Source of the DNA: Alistipes sp.
GTDB lineage: Bacteria; Bacteroidota; Bacteroidia; Bacteroidales; Rikenellaceae
Assembly: GCA_017937805.1 (NCBI GenBank)
Contig: JAGBCX010000054.1
Location: forward strand, 1-33,230
Reading direction: 5' to 3'
DNA length: 33,230 nucleotides
The notes under the pieces: model-generated
The model's database searches: none
What the model saw: the letters and a program-made list of their open reading frames with translations, nothing else
Told to the model about the DNA's origin: nothing
Shown here: piece by piece, positions 7,375 through 13,642 of the stretch
Position numbering within the stretch: the stretch's first letter is position 1
Layout: each line of letters starts with the position of its first letter
Program-made: the position numbers and the translations under genes

Positions 7375-7428
7375 CTACAATTTATACCCAATTCCCTCTT
7401 TGGTTTTTTGCAAATTCTTGAAGATTTT
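7375..7428 (-). pseudogene. Remnant of an hsdM 3' end
   Basis: On the minus strand an in-frame stretch reads KIFKNLQKTKEGIGYKL and then TAG. The last residues, IGYKL plus stop, match the real HsdM C-terminus, and 17 bases (7376-7392) are identical to 8896-8912. It lies just upstream of the 204-codon gene and runs into the 49-base repeat. It looks like the tail of another hsdM allele, or a partial duplication of this one, separated from hsdM by the fic gene. Confidence 0.55.
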
Positions 7429-7459
7429 TCAAAAACTTTCAAGAATTTTCAAGTTTTTA
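7411..7459. repeat. 49-base direct repeat flanking fic, left copy
   Basis: All 49 bases match 8814-8862. The unit is A+T-rich, built of TTGAA/TTCAA words, and holds an 11-base inverted repeat (AAATTCTTGAA and TTCAAGAATTT). Confidence 0.88.
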
Positions 7460-7472
7460 CAAATACTATAAA

Positions 7473-8786
7473 TTACTGAAATCGGTCATTTACAATAAGT
7501 TCGTCAAATTGAGGTCCTTTGATATAGTGGCTCTTGACCTTATTAACCTTAACCTGTTTGAGATAGCCTTTTGCAACAAGACCTTCGATATCAATTCGGG
7601 CAGTAGGGTTACTAATCATAAATCTATTTTGCACCTCCTTAATTGTCAAGACTATTTGTGGATTCTCCTTGACCAAAGAGAGTATTACGGATTGTCGGTC
7701 GTTTATACCCTCCATTTGCAGGAAGTTAGAAGATAGTATGCGTTGCGAACTCTTCTTCTTAATGTAATTTTGTAACTCCTTGAAAGCAAGTTCAAGCACA
7801 CGAAGATTATATGTTATAAAATAGCCTATGTCATTGCCGTCAGCCTCCGAGAAGAGGAAAGATTTCTCATAGCTTGGTTTTGACTTATAAATAATTCGTG
7901 AAATTGACATATATTCCATTAACCAATAGCCATTTTTCAGCATATACCAATAAAACAGGGCTCGTCCCGTTCGACCATTTCCATCAACAAATGGGTGAAC
8001 ATAGGCAATCATAAAATGAATAATGATAGCTTTGATTATGGGGTGAATAAAAGTTGCCCTCTCTGTGGTATTAAAAAACTTGCACAAGTCGTCAACAAAT
8101 GAAGCAATATCCGTATGTGAAGGCGGTGTATGGACAACCTCGTGCGTTATATCATTGGCAACAACCACATCATCGTTAATTCTGAATCGCCCCTCATCTT
8201 CTGCATTGTCAAGCGTTTTATGCGTCATCAAAGCATGGATTTGGAGAAGCAAATCAGGAGTAAGTTCTTGATTCTTGTTCCGAATAATAAAATGTATGGT
8301 TTCGTAGTTGTTGGAAATCATCTGTTCGGAACGGCTGCGTGGCGAAATACTCTTGCGCAACATCTCCTTCGCAACCTTTCGTGTTGTCGAAGCACCCTCC
8401 ATCTGACTTGAAGATATCGCCTCCTCCATAAGAGATGATATTAAATAACGCTCTTTATTTTCCGTTGGAATAATCGTGCTATCACCCCACGAACCACCAA
8501 AATTCATATCAAAATCATGGCACTGTCGCTGCATCTTATTGGAAACAGAAAACGAAACATCATATTTATCCCATACATCTATCATTTTGAGTGAGCGACT
8601 CGTAACCACACACGCCCACAATTGCACCGGGTCAATATCTACCGGTGGGCGTTTGTATTTAACATCAGACCAATAGTAATAACCATCATTTAACTCTTCG
8701 ACAAAGGACTTGACGGTAGGGTCTGACAATAATTTGAATGCTTTTACAAGATGTTCTTGTTTAAGTCTTGGCGGATTCTCTATCAT
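7473..8786 (-). CDS. Fic family protein (putative AMP transferase)
   Basis: Fic enzymes usually move AMP from ATP onto a target hydroxyl. The core motif HPFVDGNGRTGR lies at about residues 264-275 and has every catalytic residue (His, Phe, Asp, GNGR, second Arg). Near residues 125-131 is SSSQMEG, a match to the S/T-x-x-x-E-G inhibitory helix of self-inhibited class II Fic proteins, so activity is probably held off in cis. The C-terminal ~80 residues look like a winged helix (MISNPTARIDIEGLVAKGYL). The product has 437 residues. I chose ATG 8786: the longer TTG frame to 8816 begins upstream of the transcription start expected from the promoter at 8806-8836. The gene sits between hsdM and hsdS, flanked by 49-base direct repeats. 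Similar Fic genes do occur in other type I loci. Confidence 0.92.
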   Translation of the reverse strand: MIENPPRLKQEHLVKAFKLLSDPTVKSFVEELNDGYYYWSDVKYKRPPVDIDPVQLWACVVTSRSLKMIDVWDKYDVSFSVSNKMQRQCHDFDMNFGGSWGDSTIIPTENKERYLISSLMEEAISSSQMEGASTTRKVAKEMLRKSISPRSRSEQMISNNYETIHFIIRNKNQELTPDLLLQIHALMTHKTLDNAEDEGRFRINDDVVVANDITHEVVHTPPSHTDIASFVDDLCKFFNTTERATFIHPIIKAIIIHFMIAYVHPFVDGNGRTGRALFYWYMLKNGYWLMEYMSISRIIYKSKPSYEKSFLFSEADGNDIGYFITYNLRVLELAFKELQNYIKKKSSQRILSSNFLQMEGINDRQSVILSLVKENPQIVLTIKEVQNRFMISNPTARIDIEGLVAKGYLKQVKVNKVKSHYIKGPQFDELIVNDRFQ

Positions 8787-8805
8787 AGCACTAATATTTT
8801 GGCAA

Positions 8806-8836
8806 CAAATATACAAATTCTTGAAGATTTTTCAAA
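8806..8836 (-). promoter_or_regulatory. Promoter of the fic gene
   Basis: On the minus strand TTTG (8833-8836), 19 bases, then TATATTTG (8806-8813) give a full consensus match. Transcription should start near 8800, about 14 bases before the ATG at 8786. The TTTG box lies inside the 49-base repeat and the TATATTTG box just outside it. Confidence 0.6.
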
Positions 8837-8862
8837 AACTTTCAAGAATTTTCAAGTTTTTA
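8814..8862. repeat. 49-base direct repeat flanking fic, right copy
   Basis: It is identical to 7411-7459, with a period of 1403 bases. It lies between the fic promoter's TATATTTG box and the hsdM stop, and supplies the fic TTTG box. Confidence 0.88.
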
Positions 8863-8894
8863 AGATTTGGATTTTGGGTTATTTTTAGTACTCC

Positions 8895-10406
8895 TTACAA
8901 TTTATACCCAATACTTTCGAGTTGTTTTTTGATTTCGGTTTCGAGGGTGTGCGACTGCTCAAAGAGGGTGGCGAGTTCGCCCGTAAGGCGCGACATCTTC
9001 TCCTCAAAAGGCTCGGCGTCTTGCTCCTGCTCGGCAATGCCTACATAGCGACCCGGAGTGAGGATAAAGTCCTGCTCCTTAATCTTGGCAATATCCACCA
9101 CAGCGCAGAAGCCCTTTTCATCGGCAAGCGTGCCCTCGGCGAAAGCCTTATAAGTATTGGCAATACGCATAATATCGCCCTGCTCGCCATCGGTCAGCTC
9201 ACGCAGTTTGCGGGTAACCATAGTGCCGAGGTTACGGGCATCGATAAACAAGGTCTTGCCCTTCTGCTTCTTCGCCTTATTGAAAAACCAAATCGAAACG
9301 GGTATCTGCGTAGTGTAGAACAACTGCGAAGGCATAGCGACAATACAATCCACGAGGTCCGCCTCAACAAGCCTACGGCGGATATCGCCCTCGCCACCGC
9401 TCTGGCTCGACAATGAGCCATTGGCAAGCACAACGCCCGCACGGCCTGCAGGTGCGAGGTGGTGGATAATGTGCTGAATCCACGCAAAGTTGGCGTTGCC
9501 ATTAGGAGGTGTGCCGAACTTCCAGCGCACATCGTCAGCGAGTTTGTCTGCGCCCCAATCGGAGAGGTTGAAAGGTGGGTTTGCCAAGACAAAGTCCGCC
9601 TTCAAGGTTGGGTGGCAATCATTGAAGAAGGTATCGGCATTATACTGTCCGAGGTCTGCCTCGATGCCACGAATAGCCAAGTTCATCTGTGCCATCTTCC
9701 AAGTGGTAGGGTTGGAGTCCTGACCATAGACCGAGATTTGGTTGATATTGCCGGCGTGGCTCTCGATAAACTTCGCCGACTGCACAAACATACCGCCCGA
9801 GCCGCAGCAAGGGTCATAGACACGACCTGCGTAGGGCTCCAAGACATTGACAAGGGTCTTCACAATGCAGGCAGGGGTGTAAAATTCGCCCGCCAACTTG
9901 CCCTCCGCCTCGGCAAACTTCGAGAGGCAGTATTCGTAGGCACGACCGAGGATATCCTTCGAGTCGCCGTGCTCGTGCATCTTGATATTGGTGAACAAAT
10001 CGACCACATCGCCCAAGCGGCGTTTGTCCAACTCGGGGCGGGCGAAGTTCTTGGGCAGGATATCTTTCAGTCGGCGGTTCTCCTTCTCGATAGCACGCAT
10101 AGCGTTGTCGATAGTTGTGCCAATCTCGGGCGTATGAGCCGCCGCTGCGATGACCGACCAGCGAGCCTCCGTAGGGACATAGAAGATATTTTCGGCGGTG
10201 TACTCGTCTTTATCCTCCTCGAAGCCCTCGCCCTCGTTTATGAGCTCCTCGTAACGAGCCTCGAACTTATCCGAAATATACTTCAAAAAGATAAGACCAA
10301 GCACCACGGATTTATACTCCGAAGCGTCAATATTGCCACGCATCTTATCCGCCGCCTTCCAAATTTGGTCCTCAAAACCGATATCTGCTGTATTAAGTTT
10401 AGCCAT
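8895..10406 (-). CDS. hsdM: Type I restriction-modification methyltransferase subunit
   Basis: HsdM adds a methyl group from S-adenosylmethionine to adenine at the site chosen by HsdS; two HsdM and one HsdS make the modification enzyme. The 503 residues show the N-terminal HsdM helical domain (MRGNIDASEYKSVVLGLIFL), GEFYTP at 173-178, the cofactor loop DPCCGSGG at 198-205, the catalytic NPPF at 276-279, and a helical tail that contacts HsdS. The length is typical of Bacteroidota forms. It is the first gene of the leftward operon. Composition is near half G+C, like hsdR and the core genes. Its last codons (IGYKL stop) are copied at 7375-7392 beyond fic. Confidence 0.96.
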   Translation of the reverse strand: MAKLNTADIGFEDQIWKAADKMRGNIDASEYKSVVLGLIFLKYISDKFEARYEELINEGEGFEEDKDEYTAENIFYVPTEARWSVIAAAAHTPEIGTTIDNAMRAIEKENRRLKDILPKNFARPELDKRRLGDVVDLFTNIKMHEHGDSKDILGRAYEYCLSKFAEAEGKLAGEFYTPACIVKTLVNVLEPYAGRVYDPCCGSGGMFVQSAKFIESHAGNINQISVYGQDSNPTTWKMAQMNLAIRGIEADLGQYNADTFFNDCHPTLKADFVLANPPFNLSDWGADKLADDVRWKFGTPPNGNANFAWIQHIIHHLAPAGRAGVVLANGSLSSQSGGEGDIRRRLVEADLVDCIVAMPSQLFYTTQIPVSIWFFNKAKKQKGKTLFIDARNLGTMVTRKLRELTDGEQGDIMRIANTYKAFAEGTLADEKGFCAVVDIAKIKEQDFILTPGRYVGIAEQEQDAEPFEEKMSRLTGELATLFEQSHTLETEIKKQLESIGYKL

Positions 10407-10424
10407 AGTCGTTGAAATTTTGTA

Positions 10425-10451
10425 TAAAGGTAGTAAAAAATCCGATGCAAA
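10425..10451 (-). promoter_or_regulatory. Possible promoter of the hsd operon
   Basis: On the minus strand, TACCTTTA (10425-10432) has one mismatch to TAnnTTTG. A TTTG (10448-10451) lies 15 bases further up, shorter than usual. It is the best candidate in front of hsdM. Confidence 0.35.
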
Positions 10452-10542
10452 ACATAATGGTGTTATGTAAAAATTACAGAAACTCCGAATTTTGGCAGAA
10501 AACTATTTTGCTGTCCACCAAACGCCGTGTCGAAAAAATCGT

Positions 10543-10550
10543 TACCTTTG
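10543..10550 (+). promoter_or_regulatory. -7 box in front of the maltose acetyltransferase stump
   Basis: TACCTTTG is a full match to TAnnTTTG, 28 bases before the stump's ATG. I see no TTTG at the expected upstream distance. Confidence 0.4.
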
Positions 10551-10578
10551 GGATAGATTTATTGAGATTTATTTTCCT

Positions 10579-10656
10579 ATGACCGAAAAAGATAAGATGT
10601 TGCGTCAGATGTTGTATGATGCAAACAACGATACAGACCTTATCGGGGAGCGCTGA
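10579..10656 (+). pseudogene. Truncated maltose O-acetyltransferase, N-terminus only
   Basis: The 25-codon frame MTEKDKMLRQMLYDANNDTD (and five more residues, ending GER) is the characteristic start of maltose/galactoside O-acetyltransferases (M-T-E-K-x-K-M-L ... L-Y-D-A-N). The intact family has around 185-200 residues with a left-handed beta helix; here a TGA follows at once and nothing like the rest appears downstream. It still has a promoter-like box. It is probably a stump left by a deletion or by arrival of the neighbouring restriction locus. The remainder of 10407-10750 shows no other gene. Confidence 0.65.
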
Positions 10657-10713
10657 AAAATTTCGGCTACTCACTCAAAAACTCTCGTTTATGTGTAGTT
10701 ATTTTGAAAATTT

Positions 10714-10745
10714 CTCTCGTCTCTCGTCTTTCGTCTCTCGTCTTT
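10714..10745. repeat. Short tandem TCTCGTC-type repeat
   Basis: Four imperfect 7-base units of the form TCTCGTC/TTTCGTC lie just before the -7 box of the aspartate kinase gene. Changes in unit number would shift upstream promoter sequence. Confidence 0.5.
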
Positions 10746-10749
10746 TTAT

Positions 10750-10757
10750 TATCTTTG
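10750..10757 (+). promoter_or_regulatory. -7 box of the aspartate kinase promoter
   Basis: TATCTTTG matches TAnnTTTG in full and lies 43 bases before the ATG at 10801. No TTTG is seen 19 bases upstream; the tandem TCTCGTC units are there instead. Confidence 0.5.
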
Positions 10758-10800
10758 CGCCAAAGAATAAAGGCTAATGGCTAACAGCAAAAGAAATCGT

Positions 10801-12057
10801 ATGAAAGTTTACAAATTTGGAGGAGCATCGGTGCGTCACGCTGAGGGTGTGCGCAACCTTTTGAATATCGTAAGTGGCGAGGAGGAGTTGTTCGTTATCG
10901 TCTCGGCAATGGGCAAAACCACCAACGCCTTGGAGGAGGTTTTCGATGCTATGCGCAAGGGCGACACCGCAGCGTGCGAGGCTAAAATCGCAGAAATCAA
11001 GGCTTACCACTACACCACCATCGCCGACCTCTTTGGCTCGACAGAGTACCGTATCGAGGAGGTTGATGCGCTCTTTGAAGCATTGCGTAAAGCGGTGACA
11101 ACCAATAAGTTCGAGCGCAATCGTGCCGAGGAGTGGTACGACCATATAGTAGCCTACGGAGAGTTGGTTTCGACCACCATTATCTCAGCTTTCCTCAACA
11201 AGGAGGGTGTATCGAACAAGTGGGTTGATATGCGCAAGTGCTTCCACACGCAGGCTCGCCACAAAGACGCAAATGTCCTTATCGAGCAGTCCAAAACACC
11301 ACTTCGCCTCGCTGTTGCAGGTGCGGAGAGTCGCATTTTCGTAGGTCAGGGCTTTATCGGCTCGGCTCCCGATGGCACAACCACAACACTCGGTCGTGAA
11401 GGCTCGGACTACTCGGCAGCAGTCGTTGCAAATATCCTCAATGCAGAGTCGATGACCGTATGGAAAGATGTTGACGGAATCCTCAACGCAGACCCTAAAA
11501 TCTTCCCCGATGCGGTAAAAATTGACCAACTCAACTATGTGGATACCATCGAGTTGGCATATAGCGGTGCGCAGATTATTCACCCCAAGACCATCAAGCC
11601 GTTGCAGAACAAAAACATACCGTTGTATGTAAAACCTTTCGGTAATAAACTCGCAGCCGGCACGGAGATTAACGGCACGGCACCAACCTTTACAACGCCG
11701 ATTATTATCTTGAAGCGCAACCAGAGTTTCTTGCGCCTTCGTTCGCGCGATTTATCGTTCGTGTTGGAGGAGAAGTTCCCGATTATTTTCGCAACTTTGG
11801 AGCGTTTCCGCATCAAGACAAATCTTATCCATAATACCGCCGTAGAGTTGGGCTTGTGCGTGGAGGAGAGTTGGCACTTGGAGGAGGTTGCTACCGCCTT
11901 GCAGGAGGAGGGTTTCAACACCGAGATTATCGAGAAAGTTGAACTTTTGACCATTCGCCACTACAACGATGAATTGCTCAACAAATATGTTGAGTGTGAC
12001 GACTTTATTATCAGTCAGCTTACGCCTGATACGGTGCGCTATGTAAGACCATTGTAA
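10801..12057 (+). CDS. lysC: Aspartate kinase
   Basis: The enzyme phosphorylates aspartate with ATP, the first step towards lysine/diaminopimelate, threonine and methionine. The kinase domain opens with MKVYKFGGASV, has the GFIGSAPDGTTTTLGREGSD loop that binds substrate and nucleotide, and VWKDVDGILNADP further on. The C-terminal third has the tandem ACT fold used for feedback inhibition (e.g. LSFVLEEKFPIIFATLERFR). From this start it has 418 residues, with no homoserine dehydrogenase fused, so it is a monofunctional enzyme. An ATG at 10777 is in frame, but it lies inside a leader repeat (AAGGCTAATGGCTAA) also found before the SUI1 gene, where it is not coding. I therefore prefer 10801. asd, the next pathway step, lies separately at 19560. 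Confidence 0.93.
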   Translation: MKVYKFGGASVRHAEGVRNLLNIVSGEEELFVIVSAMGKTTNALEEVFDAMRKGDTAACEAKIAEIKAYHYTTIADLFGSTEYRIEEVDALFEALRKAVTTNKFERNRAEEWYDHIVAYGELVSTTIISAFLNKEGVSNKWVDMRKCFHTQARHKDANVLIEQSKTPLRLAVAGAESRIFVGQGFIGSAPDGTTTTLGREGSDYSAAVVANILNAESMTVWKDVDGILNADPKIFPDAVKIDQLNYVDTIELAYSGAQIIHPKTIKPLQNKNIPLYVKPFGNKLAAGTEINGTAPTFTTPIIILKRNQSFLRLRSRDLSFVLEEKFPIIFATLERFRIKTNLIHNTAVELGLCVEESWHLEEVATALQEEGFNTEIIEKVELLTIRHYNDELLNKYVECDDFIISQLTPDTVRYVRPL

Positions 12058-12074
12058 TACAAAAAACAGCATCA

Positions 12075-12105
12075 AAAAATGGGGGTGATTTACACTCCCA
12101 TTTTT
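12075..12105. terminator. Bidirectional terminator between two convergent genes
   Basis: A 13-pair stem (12075-12087 with 12093-12105, one G-T pair) has A-runs on the left and T-runs on the right, so it can work both ways. It ends lysC. It also contains the last codons and the stop codon of the DUF4435 gene, whose TAA (12090-12092) sits in the loop. Confidence 0.8.
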
Positions 12106-13154
12106 GCTATCGTAGCATCTATATATCGCTGAATATCAGACTTTAACCGCTTGTAAAGAGGTGAGGTTGTGTAGTTCTCATTATCGAGCAACACATCTCG
12201 AATCGAGCGCAAAGTATTGGTATAATTACTCATCTCATTTTTCAGAGCAACGCCCTCCTTTGAGGAGCATATAATCTGCGAAAGTGAGAGTTGTCGCAAC
12301 TTCTCGCACACGCCACTCAACACCGTCAAAACAACATTATCCATCAGCGTATGACCGTGCATAAAGAGGTATGTCAAGTCGGGCTCTACCCCCTTTTTGC
12401 GCAACCGTTCAGCGAAGGCTGGAATTTCTCGTGCCATATCGGGATTGTCGGCTTCTAACGAAGCGACTCGGCGTTCGATATTGCGCTGCAACCACGCTAT
12501 CGTATTCGCTCCATTCTGCTCAATATCGAGGTAGCCGATGCGGACTGCTGCCTTGAAATCAACGAGTGGCAAGACACTCTCGGTTTTGCGAGAAGCGGAG
12601 TAGGCATACCACAAAAACAGTGGATAAATTGTGCGCGAATAGTCCGCCATAAAACGCTCGAAATCAAAGATATGAGCATCATTCTTCACCGCCTTGACGC
12701 AGACGTTGTGCAACGAAGGTGCATAGCACAAATAGTTCTCGGTGGCGTAGGTGTAGGTGTGGAACATATAGGGCGATTCGACAATCTGGCGCGACACCTC
12801 GTCCTCGTCATCAAAGAGGTAGTCGAAATCCGAGTCCATGCAGAGCAACAACTCCTCGTTCGCCTGCTCCGCCATCGAAAGAAGCACCTTCTTGCCTTTT
12901 GGCAAATCTTTGCGTGTTGGCACCGAGATTTCAAATCGGAGGTAGGGGTTTGAGAAGTGGTCGAAGATTCCACGCCAAAAGGCTACATCTTCGTACCCCT
13001 CGACAAAAACTCGCACAAGTCGTTTTCCATCATCAACAGAGAGGGGTGTTGGCAGATTTGCCAAGTCGACTTTGCCTCGCGCCAAAGCCTTTGCCCGTAT
13101 CTTTTCGAGCATCTCCTCGCGTTTGCGCAGTTTATTCTCTTCGCGTTTGGTCAT
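12090..13154 (-). CDS. DUF4435 domain protein, TOPRIM-like
   Basis: The product (354 residues from the ATG chosen) matches DUF4435. After a charged N-terminal helix comes VFVEGYEDVAFW (E52, D56), then ELLLCMDSDFDYL (D107, D109) and YATENYLCY. The Glu plus DxD arrangement is that of a TOPRIM nucleic-acid-cutting centre. Within known systems DUF4435 is the AriB effector of PARIS, paired with the ATPase AriA, but no ATPase gene lies nearby. This is therefore a lone member with unknown target. The longer frame to 13214 is rejected because the promoter at 13185-13215 would start transcripts near 13179, giving a 25-base leader to ATG 13154. It is convergent with lysC and divergent from the SUI1 gene. 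Family call firm, function open. Confidence 0.85.
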   Translation of the reverse strand: MTKREENKLRKREEMLEKIRAKALARGKVDLANLPTPLSVDDGKRLVRVFVEGYEDVAFWRGIFDHFSNPYLRFEISVPTRKDLPKGKKVLLSMAEQANEELLLCMDSDFDYLFDDEDEVSRQIVESPYMFHTYTYATENYLCYAPSLHNVCVKAVKNDAHIFDFERFMADYSRTIYPLFLWYAYSASRKTESVLPLVDFKAAVRIGYLDIEQNGANTIAWLQRNIERRVASLEADNPDMAREIPAFAERLRKKGVEPDLTYLFMHGHTLMDNVVLTVLSGVCEKLRQLSLSQIICSSKEGVALKNEMSNYTNTLRSIRDVLLDNENYTTSPLYKRLKSDIQRYIDATIAKMGV

Positions 13155-13184
13155 AATTGAGGTGGTTTTGTCATATTTGTCTAA

Positions 13185-13215
13185 CAAATATACAAAAATC
13201 GCAAGAGTTGCCAAA
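13185..13215 (-). promoter_or_regulatory. Promoter of the DUF4435 gene
   Basis: On the minus strand TTTG (13212-13215), 19 bases, TATATTTG (13185-13192) is a full consensus match, and it sets the start codon at 13154. Confidence 0.65.
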
Positions 13216-13223
13216 ATATTTGT

Positions 13224-13231
13224 TACTTTTG
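13224..13231 (+). promoter_or_regulatory. -7 box of the SUI1-gene promoter
   Basis: TACTTTTG matches TAnnTTTG, 63 bases before the SUI1 ATG and back to back with the DUF4435 promoter. The leader carries the AAGGCTAATGGCTAA repeat at 13270-13284. Confidence 0.45.
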
Positions 13232-13294
13232 CATCGTTAATTGGGATATTGTGATATTAAAAAAGCCGAAGGCTAATGGCTAAAAGCTGATTCT

Positions 13295-13633
13295 ATGGCA
13301 GATTGGAAAGAGCGACTCGGAATGGTCTATTCGACAAATCCGGACTTTACATTCGACTACGGTGAGGAGCAAGAGGCGGAAACGCTTGCACCCTCACAGC
13401 AGAAGTTGCGCATTTGGCGTGACACAAAAGGTCGTGGCGGAAAGGTTGCAACAATAGTGCGAGGTTTTGTCGGCTCGGAGAGGGACTTGAATAGCTTGGG
13501 GCGCACCTTAAAGCAGGCTTGCGGTGTTGGTGGCTCGGTCAAAGAGGGTGAGATTATCATTCAAGGCGACCACCGCGACCGCATCACAACACTTCTCGTA
13601 CAAAAAGGGTATTCGCAGACAAAAAAGGTCTAA
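13295..13633 (+). CDS. Translation factor SUI1/YciH family
   Basis: A 112-residue homologue of eukaryotic initiation factor eIF1 and bacterial YciH. The second half holds the SUI1 fold: LRIWRDTKGRGGKVATIVRG, then LKQACGVGGSVKEGEIIIQG and a closing strand-helix (RDRITTLLVQKGY). The first ~35 residues are the variable lead found in Bacteroidota forms. In bacteria the role is thought to be tuning of initiation fidelity or stress translation; it is not fully settled. The following large gene starts nine bases after its stop, so the two are probably co-transcribed. Confidence 0.93.
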   Translation: MADWKERLGMVYSTNPDFTFDYGEEQEAETLAPSQQKLRIWRDTKGRGGKVATIVRGFVGSERDLNSLGRTLKQACGVGGSVKEGEIIIQGDHRDRITTLLVQKGYSQTKKV

Positions 13634-13642
13634 CAACAACGG

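Noticed and set aside
8787..8816. TTG start giving ten more residues on the Fic protein
   Set aside because: It overlaps the -7 box of the fic promoter; ATG 8786 fits better.
9459..10415. 318-codon plus-strand ORF opposite hsdM
   Set aside because: Antisense shadow of a well-supported methyltransferase gene; no motif in its translation.
13155..13214. Longer N-terminus for the DUF4435 protein
   Set aside because: It would start upstream of the expected transcription start set by the promoter at 13185-13215.
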